Source: an uncultured Eubacteriaceae bacterium (GTDB taxonomy: Bacteria; Bacillota; Clostridia; Lachnospirales; CAG-274). From it: 13,577 nucleotides of DNA. A program made the translations under genes and the position numbers. The notes under the pieces were generated by a model. It was not told where the DNA came from, ran no database searches, and saw only the letters and a list, made by a program, of their open reading frames with translations. Within the stretch, counting starts at the first letter, position 1; the number at the start of each line of letters is the position of its first letter. Below are positions 1 through 6,972 of this stretch, one piece after another. Where the stretch lies: the NCBI GenBank assembly GCA_938042265.1, contig CALIRN010000181.1, positions 1 to 13,577 of the forward strand. Direction: 5' to 3'.

Positions 1-541
1 CCGTCAGCTCCGGCAGAGAAGCCGCGATTTTGACCTGCTCTTCAAGAATAACAAGAAGCTTTTTCTTGAAGTCGTTTACTTCAAGCTTAAGCTTATTTAG
101 CTTATCGGTCTGAAGCTCAGTCTGAGTCTTAGAAGCCGCAACAACAGCGTTGTATTTCTCGTTTTCCTCTTTTATAGCAATCGCTATCTTTTCAATCTGA
201 GAACGCTTCAAAGCTTCGCAGTCGTTTGATATCTCAGCAAGCAACGAATCGCGCTTCGTCTGAGCGTCTGCAACGATTTTTGTAGCCTCATCCTTGGCAT
301 CGGCGATAATTCGCTTGCCCTGCTTCTGAGCTACCAGCAGAACGTCTCTTATAGCATCCTCATCGCTGCGGTATTCATTTATCTTTTCAACAAGCTTTAC
401 TATCTTAGCTTCGCTTTCTTCCTTTTCCTTCATAGCGGTCGCCAGTGCTACTGCGACTTCCTTGAGGTATGCATCTACCTCCTCCTGCTTATAGCCGAAG
501 CCCTTTTCAAATTTTTTTGATGCAACATCCTTAGGGTTCAT
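1..541 (-). CDS. divIVA: DivIVA-domain protein (partial, C-terminus outside the window)
   Basis: About 180 codons are present and the gene runs off the left edge. The N-terminus reads MNPKDVASKKFEKGFGYKQE followed by EVDAYL, which is the DivIVA signature: a short membrane-binding segment, then an FxxGY-type turn leading into a coiled coil. The rest is a long charged heptad-like helix rich in Lys, Glu and Ala, as expected for a dimeric or tetrameric coiled coil. Known DivIVA proteins bind negatively curved membrane at septa and poles and recruit Min or other division proteins. Two ATGs occur in frame, at 547 and 541. The AAGGAGG ribosome site directly touches the first and lies 6 bases from the second, so 541 is chosen. 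It is the last gene of the sepF-ylmH-divIVA run, 49 bases after ylmH. Whether it is the main DivIVA or a GpsB/SepIVA-like paralogue cannot be settled from a partial sequence. Confidence 0.9.
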   Translation of the reverse strand, partial: MNPKDVASKKFEKGFGYKQEEVDAYLKEVAVALATAMKEKEESEAKIVKLVEKINEYRSDEDAIRDVLLVAQKQGKRIIADAKDEATKIVADAQTKRDSLLAEISNDCEALKRSQIEKIAIAIKEENEKYNAVVAASKTQTELQTDKLNKLKLEVNDFKKKLLVILEEQVKIAASLPELT

Positions 542-590
542 GCTCATCCTCCTTAATCTATCCTGAATATATAAACAAGCAAGTTATATG

Positions 591-1349
591 CTATTTAAAC
601 TTCTCTATCGTTATAAAAGTTCTGTCTTTTTTTGAAAATCCGCCTATTTCGCTGAGAACAAATTTACCAAAGCCCTTGACCGAGAAAACATCGCCTTCCT
701 CAATTTTCAGGCTTGGGTCATAAACCTCAACGTGATTTAAAACGACGCCTTTTACCCTGATAAGCTCCTGCGCCTTCTCCCGCGAGGTTCTTATTGCGTT
801 AGAAAGAACGGAATCCAGCCTTAAAGACTGAACCGTTGCCGTTATTTTTTCAAATTCCTGATGCGGAATATCATCCTCAGAAAAATCATAGCTTATCTTA
901 ACACCGTATTTTCCTATTTTTGAGACACCCGAAACAACGCTCAACACGCTGTTCATGACAAATACGACACATCGACCGTCAGAAACAAGTATGTCCCCCA
1001 CCATATCACGCTTGATATCCAAAGCCATAAGTGAACCTAAGAAATCGCGGTGAGTTGGCTTGTCCGCCTTGCGGTAGTTAAAAACCACCGGTGTGAACGG
1101 AAGCTGTTCCCCGAAGCCGTGAAATACTGCCGCTTTGCGAACAGCGCCTTCATATCCGCCGACAAATTCGTAGTTTTCATAGCCTTCCTTTGACAGCTGG
1201 GCTTCACACAAAATGCGCTGGCGCTCATCAAGAAAACATGAAAATCTTGCACGCCCCGATATTTCCGACTGCTTAGCCAAATCGGTTAAATGACGTGTCA
1301 AAACTCTCTCCTCGTCGGTGATCGAAGAGAGAATTTTTGCATTATTCAT
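591..1349 (-). CDS. ylmH: YlmH family S4-domain RNA-binding protein
   Basis: The 252-residue protein matches the usual YlmH length (about 255-260). Residues 1-170 form the YlmH-specific domain, with segments such as YENYEFVGGYEGAVRKAAVF and GDILVSDGRCVVFV. Residues 176-225 are an S4 RNA-binding domain (LRLDSVLSNAIRTSREKAQE, then LIRVKGVVLNH). YlmH homologues bind the 50S ribosomal subunit and nascent-chain tRNA, and the Bacillus protein has been linked to ribosome quality control; that role is known from the family, not from this sequence. The ATG start overlaps the sepF stop by one base (TGATG). There is no strong ribosome site of its own, so translation is probably coupled to sepF. It belongs to the conserved division cluster, although ylmG, which often sits between sepF and ylmH, is absent. 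Confidence 0.92.
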   Translation of the reverse strand: MNNAKILSSITDEERVLTRHLTDLAKQSEISGRARFSCFLDERQRILCEAQLSKEGYENYEFVGGYEGAVRKAAVFHGFGEQLPFTPVVFNYRKADKPTHRDFLGSLMALDIKRDMVGDILVSDGRCVVFVMNSVLSVVSGVSKIGKYGVKISYDFSEDDIPHQEFEKITATVQSLRLDSVLSNAIRTSREKAQELIRVKGVVLNHVEVYDPSLKIEEGDVFSVKGFGKFVLSEIGGFSKKDRTFITIEKFK

Positions 1350-1768
1350 CAGAAGCTGTAGCCACCGGCTTCAAGCTCGCTCATAAGGTCAACGCCGCTG
1401 AAGCCAACGTTCTTAGGCATGATAACAAATGTCTTCTGCGCGGTCATCTTAATGGCTGCACCGTTTGCATATGCAACTCCCGAAAGGAAGTCCATAATCC
1501 TCTTGGCATCCTCAGCCTTTACAAGCTCAAGGTTTAAAAGAACGGTTTTCTGATGATTCAGATCATCTCCGATTGCCTTTACCTCTGAAAAATCTGTAGG
1601 TCTTGAAAGGACAATCTGAACGGTTGCCGTTGTGTTGAACTTAACCTCGCGGTTTCTTCTTTCTTCGGCAACATCAACTGTTTCAGCCTGATCATCTACC
1701 AAAGGCTGATAGCCGTCATCCTCTTCTTCCGAAACCAAAAAGTTCTTAATGGAATCAATAAAGCTCAT
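1349..1768 (-). CDS. sepF: Cell division protein SepF
   Basis: This 139-residue protein fits SepF (about 140-150). It begins MSFIDSIKNFLV, an amphipathic helix like the membrane anchor of known SepF. An acidic linker follows (residues 13-40), then the SepF core at about 46-128, including TATVQIVLSRPTDFSEV, DDLNHQKTVLLNLE and AIKMTAQKTFVIMP. SepF polymerises, binds the C-terminal tail of FtsZ, and tethers and shapes the Z-ring; in Gram-positive bacteria it works alongside or in place of FtsA. The start is supported by GGAGGG seven bases upstream of ATG. It is the first gene of the operon with ylmH and divIVA and has a good sigma-A promoter 64 bases upstream. The ylmE (YggS-type) gene commonly found just before sepF is missing here. 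Confidence 0.95.
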   Translation of the reverse strand: MSFIDSIKNFLVSEEEDDGYQPLVDDQAETVDVAEERRNREVKFNTTATVQIVLSRPTDFSEVKAIGDDLNHQKTVLLNLELVKAEDAKRIMDFLSGVAYANGAAIKMTAQKTFVIMPKNVGFSGVDLMSELEAGGYSF

Positions 1769-1831
1769 AAATAAACCCTCCGTACAAAATATATAATTAG
1801 ATTCTAACTCAAAGCATATCCATACTACTAT

Positions 1832-1860
1832 ATTATCTTATATTTCACCGTCGTTGTCAA
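1832..1860 (-). promoter_or_regulatory. Sigma-A-type promoter for sepF-ylmH-divIVA
   Basis: On the minus strand, TTGACA (1855-1860) is followed after 17 bases by GATAAT (1832-1837). The -35 is perfect and the -10 is five of six. Transcription would start near 1825, giving a leader of about 55 bases before sepF. No clear terminator hairpin lies between the upstream membrane-protein gene and this promoter, so some read-through is possible. Confidence 0.75.
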
Positions 1861-1896
1861 GATGTAGAGGAAAAAAACTCGATTAAAACTTGTATT

Positions 1897-3171
1897 TTAT
1901 GCAGCATCAGGCTGATTTTCGCCGCTATCCGGCTGATTATTATCCTCGCTTTCTTCGGAAAGTGCAGCCGTTGGCACCGGATCAAGCAAAACTCTGTCGT
2001 AAAGCTCTAAGTATTCCTTATCCGTTGTGTACTTTGACAGAACGTAATCATCGCCCTCGTATTTAACATCAATTTTCTTGAATATCATCTTTTCGCCTTC
2101 GAGAACGTAAACGCCCTTCTCGTTATCTTTGAACCTTATAGCTCTTCTCGGCGTTTTTATGCCGGTGTATTCGCCAAAGAGAATTTCAGCGTCCAGCACT
2201 CTCGAAGCGGCTATCTGAGCGTCCATCTCATCGCAGCTTAAAACAATGATTGCCTCGTTACCGTTGCCGGTAAGAGTTATGCTTTCAACATAACATTCAT
2301 ACGACTTATTGATGGACGAAAACATAACATTAAAGCTCTGATTTACAAAATATCTGTCCGGAGTGTTGATAATGCCCACAAGCTTCCATGTATAGTCGCT
2401 GAACACCTTGCCTATTACATCCGGAGAGATGGATTCCATATTCTTTGGGGAAGCAAGAATTTCATTTATACTGTCGACAGTCATATCGTCAATGGCATCT
2501 ATGCTCAGCTTGGATTCGTACCCGTCAACAACAGAGGTAAAATATCCTGATTCGGTCGCACTCACAACCGAAATGGGGCTTGAAAGACCGTCATCATATC
2601 TGCTTTTTTCCTCTTTTAGAGCTATTATTTTACTGCTGTAATCGCTTTCGGCATTTGAAGCAACATTGTATATGCACATCAATTTAAGCATATCAAGCTT
2701 GTCCTTATACATCTGCGAAAGGTTTCCCTGGGTAACATCGGAAAGTATTGCCTTATATTCCTCTGTTATCTGAGATGATATAAATTCCGGCTGGGCGTAT
2801 TCGGTAGTTCCCTTATCCTGAGCCTTTTCCAGAACCTCAATCATATCGTCAAGCCGTTCTATGCGGTAGCGATAATATATCTGGTCATAAGAGGTGTAGA
2901 TTCTTGCTATCTGAGATCTTTTGGAAAGCCTTGCGCCATCCGAAACACAGTAATTCAGAACACCGTCCTGCACATTCTGGGAGCGTACAAGCTTTTCGTC
3001 TCTTACTATTACGCCTGTAAAGCTCAGGCTGTGCCTTGTCGTAAACATAACAGCATCCTCGGTGGTGCTTTCCTTTGACATTGAAAGATATATCTGTGAA
3101 ATTATTATCGCCATAAAGCAGGCGAAAATAAGAAGGTAAATCAGCGAATCCCTGAGCATTCTGAGCTTCAT
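1897..3171 (-). CDS. HlyD-like single-pass membrane protein
   Basis: The protein is 424 residues. It has a short basic N-terminus (MKLRMLRD), one membrane helix at about residues 9-31, and a large outer part. The part just after the membrane (SLSFTGVIVRDEKLVRSQ, then GVLNYCVSDGARLSKRSQIA) resembles the lipoyl/barrel-sandwich half-motif of HlyD adaptors. A helical, coiled-coil-prone stretch follows at about 95-190, then beta-rich segments and an acidic Asp/Glu/Asn/Gln tail. Clostridial genomes often carry such a protein next to sepF, usually labelled 'HlyD family efflux adaptor'. No transporter or outer membrane partner is visible here and a Gram-positive host makes an export role doubtful, so the function is unknown. 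A longer reading from TTG at 3234 is rejected because that codon lies inside the -35 box of this gene's own promoter. The ATG at 3171 has AAAGGA nine bases upstream. Confidence 0.75.
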   Translation of the reverse strand: MKLRMLRDSLIYLLIFACFMAIIISQIYLSMSKESTTEDAVMFTTRHSLSFTGVIVRDEKLVRSQNVQDGVLNYCVSDGARLSKRSQIARIYTSYDQIYYRYRIERLDDMIEVLEKAQDKGTTEYAQPEFISSQITEEYKAILSDVTQGNLSQMYKDKLDMLKLMCIYNVASNAESDYSSKIIALKEEKSRYDDGLSSPISVVSATESGYFTSVVDGYESKLSIDAIDDMTVDSINEILASPKNMESISPDVIGKVFSDYTWKLVGIINTPDRYFVNQSFNVMFSSINKSYECYVESITLTGNGNEAIIVLSCDEMDAQIAASRVLDAEILFGEYTGIKTPRRAIRFKDNEKGVYVLEGEKMIFKKIDVKYEGDDYVLSKYTTDKEYLELYDRVLLDPVPTAALSEESEDNNQPDSGENQPDAA

Positions 3172-3204
3172 GGCATATAGTCCTTTCGTTAAGATAAGAT
3201 GATT

Positions 3205-3234
3205 ATTATACAGAATTCGTGAAAAAATTGTCAA
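3205..3234 (-). promoter_or_regulatory. Near-consensus sigma-A promoter for the HlyD-like gene
   Basis: On the minus strand, TTGACA (3229-3234) and TATAAT (3205-3210) are both perfect hexamers with an 18-base spacer. The miaA stop codon (TGA, 3231-3233) is embedded in the -35 box, so the promoter begins exactly where the upstream gene ends. The transcript would start near 3198, about 27 bases before the ATG at 3171. Confidence 0.8.
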
Positions 3235-4202
3235 ACACTGCGCTGAGCGTCAAACAGCCCTGAGGCTTTAATGATTTTATCAGCTTCATTAAGAACCGTA
3301 CTGCCTTGGGGCAGATTATCCGGATAAATCCAGTTGATTCTGCTGTCCCGCCGGAACCACGTAAGCTGACGCTTTGCAAAATGCCTTGTATCACGCTTAA
3401 GGATATATATTGCTTCATCAAGTGAGCATTCACCCTCCAGATATGCTATAATTTCCTTATAGCCAAGCCCCTGCATTGATACAAGGCTTCTGTCATATTT
3501 TGCATAAAGTGATTTTACCTCATCAACAAGTCCCTGCTCAAGCATAATATCAATACGCCTGTCAATTCGGCTGTACAGCTTATCCCTGTCCGTATTAAGC
3601 ACAAAAATTTTACCGTCATAGTAAGGCTGTCTTTCCCTCTCCTGTTTATTATGTTCAGAGATACGCTCACCTGTGGTTTCATAAAATTCTATGGCACGTA
3701 TTACCCTTTTTGTGTTGTTCATGTGGATTGTGTTGCAAGCCACAGGATCAACAGCCCTGAGCCTGTCATATAATGCTTCTGTTCCGTTTTTATCAAGATA
3801 ATGTCTGAGTTCCTGTCTTACTGTATTATCCGAACAATCCTGTGAAAAATCATTATCATACAGCACAGCATTAATATAAAAACCCGTGCCGCCAACCATT
3901 ATTGGTATTTTACCTTTATTGTGCACCTGCCCAATATATTCCTTTGCCCTGTTTTTAAATACGGCAACAGAAAATTCCTCATCCGGATACAGTTCGTCAA
4001 CCAGATAATGCTTTATACCATGCATTTCCCATGGCATAATTTTAGCAGTACCTATATCCATATATTTGTATACCTGCATAGAATCAGCGGAGATTATCTC
4101 TCCGCCGATGATTTTAGCCAGCTCAACCGATACGGAGGTTTTTCCGCAGGCTGTAGGTCCGGCAATAATTATTAATGGCTTGTTTTTAATATTATCAGTC
4201 AT
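3231..4202 (-). CDS. miaA: tRNA dimethylallyltransferase
   Basis: MiaA transfers a dimethylallyl group from dimethylallyl diphosphate to N6 of A37 in tRNAs that read codons starting with U, which steadies codon-anticodon pairing. The 323-residue length is normal (about 300-320). Motifs in order: P-loop GPTACGKT at 15-22, DSMQVYK at 40-46 (catalytic Asp and substrate contacts), GIKHYLVDELYPDEEFSVA at about 62-80, VGGTGFYINAVLYD from 103, then NTKRVIRAIEFYETTG and the late DTRHFAKRQLTWFRRD motif near the C-terminus. The ATG lies inside the end of nrdD with an 8-base overlap (ATGACTGA), so the two are probably translationally coupled. MiaA is more often found beside mutL or hfq in Firmicutes; here it follows a ribonucleotide reductase. 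No promoter of its own is visible. Confidence 0.96.
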   Translation of the reverse strand: MTDNIKNKPLIIIAGPTACGKTSVSVELAKIIGGEIISADSMQVYKYMDIGTAKIMPWEMHGIKHYLVDELYPDEEFSVAVFKNRAKEYIGQVHNKGKIPIMVGGTGFYINAVLYDNDFSQDCSDNTVRQELRHYLDKNGTEALYDRLRAVDPVACNTIHMNNTKRVIRAIEFYETTGERISEHNKQERERQPYYDGKIFVLNTDRDKLYSRIDRRIDIMLEQGLVDEVKSLYAKYDRSLVSMQGLGYKEIIAYLEGECSLDEAIYILKRDTRHFAKRQLTWFRRDSRINWIYPDNLPQGSTVLNEADKIIKASGLFDAQRSV

Positions 4203-6543
4203 GTTTTACTCTGTCCATACACTCGGCATATTTTGCATCATTAAACTTTTCAAGTGAGCCTACAAGATAGCCTGTAATTCTCCTAATCCTTTCAACAGGT
4301 GCTTCACCCTCACCGCCAATATGTCTGCCACATTTTGGGCAAACATCATCAATAATACCTGTATAGCCGCATACAGGGTCTCTGTCTACAGGGTGATTGA
4401 CTGAGCCGTAGCCTATACCGCATTCCTTCATATAACGGATTATTTTTTCAAAGGCGTCAACATTTTTTGTTGTATCACCGTCAAGCTCAATGTAGGAAAT
4501 ATGCCCCGCATTTGTCAAAGCATGATAAGGCGCCTCAATTTTTATCTTATCAGCAGCCTTAATATGATAATATACAGGAATATGGAAACTGTTTGTATAA
4601 TACTCCCTGTCAGTTACACCGTCAATTTCACCAAAAAGCTCCTTGTCCATTTTTACAAATCTGCCGGATAATCCTTCGGCAGGTGTTGCCAACAGCGAGA
4701 AATTAAGATGAGTTTTTTCGGACTCATCATCCATGCGTTTTCTCATATGTTCAATTATTTTATAACCCAGTTCACGAGCCACTAAGGACTCACCGTGGTG
4801 CTTGCCGATAAGCGCCTTAAGGCATTCTGCAAGACCTATAAATCCAATGCTTAATGTCCCGTGCTTAAGAACCTCCTCAAGATTATCCTCCTCATTAAGC
4901 TTTTCGCTTCCAATCCATACGCCCTGTCCCATAAGAAACGGGAAGTTTTTAACTTTTCTTGCGCACTGCAGTTTAAATCTATCCAAAAGTTGGTCGATAC
5001 ACAGGTCAATTTTTCTGTCAAGCTCTTCAAAGAACCAATCAACGTTTCCGTCAGCTTTAACGGCTATTCTTGGCAGGTTAATTGATGTAAAGCTAAGATT
5101 TCCTCTGCCGTAGGTTATTTCATTATTTTTATCGTAGGAATTACCTATGACTCTTGTACGGCAACCCATATATGAAATTTCTGTTTCGGGATGTCCTTCC
5201 TTATAATATTGTAAATTAAACGGTGCGTCCTGAAATGAGAAATTAGGAAACAGTCTTTTTGCACTTACCTTGCAGGCAAGTTTAAATAAATCATAATTCT
5301 TATCCTCAGGATTAAAGTTTTTACCCTCCTTAACCCTGAAAATATGTATAGGGAAAATAGGTGTTTCACCATTTCCCAAGCCATCGTACAAAGCAAGCAT
5401 AACATTTTTTATAACCATCCTGCCTTCTTCACTGGTATCAGTACCATAGTTAATTGAGGAAAAAGGCGTCTGAGCGCCTGCTCTTGAATTCATTGTATTA
5501 AGATTATGAATAAGAGACTCCATAGCCTGATATGTAGCTTTATCTGTTTCCTTTAAAGCATTTTTATATGCAAGATGTTGAATTTTATCTATTACCTTTT
5601 CATAATAGCCCTTGGATAAAAGTATATCCTTTTCCGCCTCCATATATTCCTTATGGTTTTCAATGCTAAGCTCATATCCATTTGCAAAAAGAGCATTCTG
5701 TATTTCCAGAGCTATTTCATCAGCATTTTCCTCATCAAAAAGCAATTCGCAGTTACGGGACAAATTAATTCGGTAATTCTTTATAAAGGTTTTCTTAACA
5801 CCAAGAGCAAGGGCATAATCAAAGTTTGGTATGCTCTGCCCTCCATGCTGGTCATTCTGATTTGACTGTATTGCAATACATGCAAGGGCCGAATAGCTTG
5901 ATATGTCATTAGGCTCCCTTAACACGCCATGACCTGTATTAAAGCCGTCCATAAAAAGCTTTATCAAATCTATCTGTGTACAGGTGGTTGTCATAGTCAG
6001 AAAGTCCAAATCATGAATATGAATGTCACCATTTCTGTGGGCTTCACTGTGCTCAGGCTTTAAAACATGAAGCTGATAAAACTGCTTTGCACCCTCTGAG
6101 CCGTACTTTAACATTGTTCCCATAGCAGTATCACCGTTTACATTGGCATTTTCACGCTTTAAATTACTGTCCTTTGCCTCACTGAAAGTAATATCCTCGT
6201 ATATTTTCATAAGCTCTGAGTTTTTTTCTCTGATTTTATTACGCTCAGCCCTGTAAAGAATATACTTCTTTGCGGTTGCAGAGTGACCTTTGTCCATAAG
6301 TTCCTCTTCAACAATATCCTGTATCTGCTCAACAGTCGGTATATCCTTAAGCTTATAAACGGCATTTTCCGCAACTTCGTCAGCCAGCTCCATACAATAG
6401 TCCTCGCCATGGTAATCACCGGCGGCATCAAAAGCCTTTCTTATGGCATCTGCAATTTTAATTTTATTGAAGGCAACTTTTCGTCCGTCTCTTTTAAGTA
6501 TTTCTCTGATTTGTAACTGATAATTCTTCTGTGTAAGCTCCAT
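4195..6543 (-). CDS. nrdD: Anaerobic (class III) ribonucleoside-triphosphate reductase
   Basis: NrdD reduces ribonucleoside triphosphates to deoxyribonucleotides in the absence of oxygen, using a glycyl radical installed by the activase NrdG. The 782-residue protein has an N-terminal ATP-cone (about 9-100, with EILKRDGRKVAFNKIKIADA) for allosteric control, then the ten-stranded catalytic barrel. Visible landmarks are NSRAGAQTPFSSINYGTD from residue 352, Cys461 in MGCRTR (likely the active-site cysteine), a C-terminal Cys725/Cys735/Cys738 metal-binding region, and RRITGYL with the radical-bearing Gly758. ATG at 6543 is chosen because GGGAGG lies nine bases upstream; the longer GTG reading at 6567 would place the start upstream of that site and inside a NrdR box. 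nrdG is not beside it in this window. The gene overlaps miaA downstream. Confidence 0.96.
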   Translation of the reverse strand: MELTQKNYQLQIREILKRDGRKVAFNKIKIADAIRKAFDAAGDYHGEDYCMELADEVAENAVYKLKDIPTVEQIQDIVEEELMDKGHSATAKKYILYRAERNKIREKNSELMKIYEDITFSEAKDSNLKRENANVNGDTAMGTMLKYGSEGAKQFYQLHVLKPEHSEAHRNGDIHIHDLDFLTMTTTCTQIDLIKLFMDGFNTGHGVLREPNDISSYSALACIAIQSNQNDQHGGQSIPNFDYALALGVKKTFIKNYRINLSRNCELLFDEENADEIALEIQNALFANGYELSIENHKEYMEAEKDILLSKGYYEKVIDKIQHLAYKNALKETDKATYQAMESLIHNLNTMNSRAGAQTPFSSINYGTDTSEEGRMVIKNVMLALYDGLGNGETPIFPIHIFRVKEGKNFNPEDKNYDLFKLACKVSAKRLFPNFSFQDAPFNLQYYKEGHPETEISYMGCRTRVIGNSYDKNNEITYGRGNLSFTSINLPRIAVKADGNVDWFFEELDRKIDLCIDQLLDRFKLQCARKVKNFPFLMGQGVWIGSEKLNEEDNLEEVLKHGTLSIGFIGLAECLKALIGKHHGESLVARELGYKIIEHMRKRMDDESEKTHLNFSLLATPAEGLSGRFVKMDKELFGEIDGVTDREYYTNSFHIPVYYHIKAADKIKIEAPYHALTNAGHISYIELDGDTTKNVDAFEKIIRYMKECGIGYGSVNHPVDRDPVCGYTGIIDDVCPKCGRHIGGEGEAPVERIRRITGYLVGSLEKFNDAKYAECMDRVKHD

Positions 6544-6563
6544 TATAGACAACCTCCCGCTTA

Positions 6564-6579
6564 TCACTATATTTAGTAA
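6564..6579 (-). promoter_or_regulatory. NrdR box, promoter-distal copy
   Basis: On the plus strand this 16-mer reads TCACTATATTTAGTAA, against the NrdR pattern ACACTATATATAGTGT; 12 of 16 positions agree, including the CACTATAT half. It lies in the predicted nrdD leader, just before the ribosome site at 6553-6558. Its centre is 31 bp from the second box, about three helical turns. That phasing is typical of paired NrdR sites. Confidence 0.75.
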
Positions 6580-6591
6580 CGTTCAAAAAGC

Positions 6592-6620
6592 ATTATACTA
6601 TATACAGTGTCGCTTGTAAA
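6592..6620 (-). promoter_or_regulatory. Sigma-A-type promoter for nrdD-miaA
   Basis: On the minus strand, TTTACA (6615-6620, five of six) is followed after 17 bases by a perfect TATAAT (6592-6597). Transcription would start near 6585, about 40 bases before the nrdD ATG. The spacer and -10 are covered by a NrdR box, which fits repression by blocking RNA polymerase. Confidence 0.78.
6595..6610 (-). promoter_or_regulatory. NrdR box, promoter-overlapping copy
   Basis: On the minus strand the 16-mer reads ACACTGTATATAGTAT, which matches the NrdR pattern ACACTATATATAGTGT at 14 of 16 positions. It spans most of the spacer and half of the -10 hexamer of the nrdD promoter. NrdR is a zinc-ribbon/ATP-cone repressor of ribonucleotide reductase genes that senses dATP/ATP; its own gene is not in this window. 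Confidence 0.82.
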
Positions 6621-6681
6621 TAACTTTGATACAAAAATTTACACAGAATTTAGTTTTTAATTTTGTAGAATATTCATACTT

Positions 6682-6870
6682 TTATTTCCCCGATGGCAAA
6701 ACCGCCCATAAAATGATGTATATGACTGCTGCAGGAAGCTTAAATATAATAAACAGAATAATAAATAATATTCTTATTACCGTAGGGTCAATGTTAAAGT
6801 GTTCACCGATTCCTCCGCAAACACCACTGATTTTTTTATTTTTTTCGGACAAAAATATCTGAGCTTTCAC
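6682..6870 (-). CDS. PspC-domain small membrane protein
   Basis: This 62-residue protein is almost entirely a PspC domain. It has the N-terminal motif SEKNKKISGVCGGIGEHFNI, then DPTVIRIL, and two hydrophobic stretches (about 33-45 and 47-59) ending in the typical ILWAVLPSGK. Stand-alone PspC proteins of this length are common in Clostridia. They are probably membrane-embedded and linked to envelope stress in a broad sense, but no specific role is established. The start is GTG at 6870, with GGGAGG seven bases upstream. An ATG two bases earlier is out of frame and stops at once (ATGTGA). No phage-shock partners (pspA, liaRS) are nearby. Confidence 0.88.
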   Translation of the reverse strand: MKAQIFLSEKNKKISGVCGGIGEHFNIDPTVIRILFIILFIIFKLPAAVIYIILWAVLPSGK

Positions 6871-6894
6871 ATTATCGCCTCCCTTGCATTTTGT

Positions 6895-6900
6895 ATTATA
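6895..6900 (-). promoter_or_regulatory. Possible -10 box for the PspC gene
   Basis: A perfect TATAAT occurs on the minus strand 24 bases upstream of the GTG start, but no good -35 lies 16-19 bases further up (the 17-base position reads AACTTT). A promoter is expected here because a terminator-like hairpin sits directly upstream. This is a tentative call. Confidence 0.35.
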
Positions 6901-6915
6901 TACGCCTGCAGTTAC

Positions 6916-6946
6916 AAAAAGTTTAAGGCTGTCAATAACGACAGCC
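6916..6946 (-). terminator. Rho-independent terminator after the cysteine-rich gene
   Basis: On the minus strand, GGCTGTC (6940-6946) and GACAGCC (6927-6933) form a perfect 7-bp stem around the 6-base loop GTTATT. The stem is followed by TTAAAC and TTTTT (6916-6926). It begins 26 bases past the stop codon of the gene at 6973-7275. The T tract is interrupted, so the terminator may be leaky. Confidence 0.68.
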
Positions 6947-6972
6947 CAAGGAGAGAAGCATATATTTATATA

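Noticed and set aside
83..94. AAGCTTAAGCTT palindrome in divIVA
   Set aside because: It arises from repeated Lys-Leu codons in the coiled coil.
3172..3234. N-terminal extension of the HlyD-like protein from a TTG at 3234
   Set aside because: The TTG is part of the -35 hexamer, and the ATG at 3171 has its own ribosome site and directly precedes the basic residues and membrane helix.
4802..5113. Plus-strand open frame of about 100 codons opposite nrdD
   Set aside because: It is a shadow of nrdD: no ribosome site, low-complexity Ser/Leu-rich translation, and the opposite strand codes for a well-conserved enzyme.
6544..6567. GTG start for nrdD at 6567
   Set aside because: It lies upstream of the ribosome site at 6553-6558 and inside a NrdR box; the ATG at 6543 is correctly spaced.
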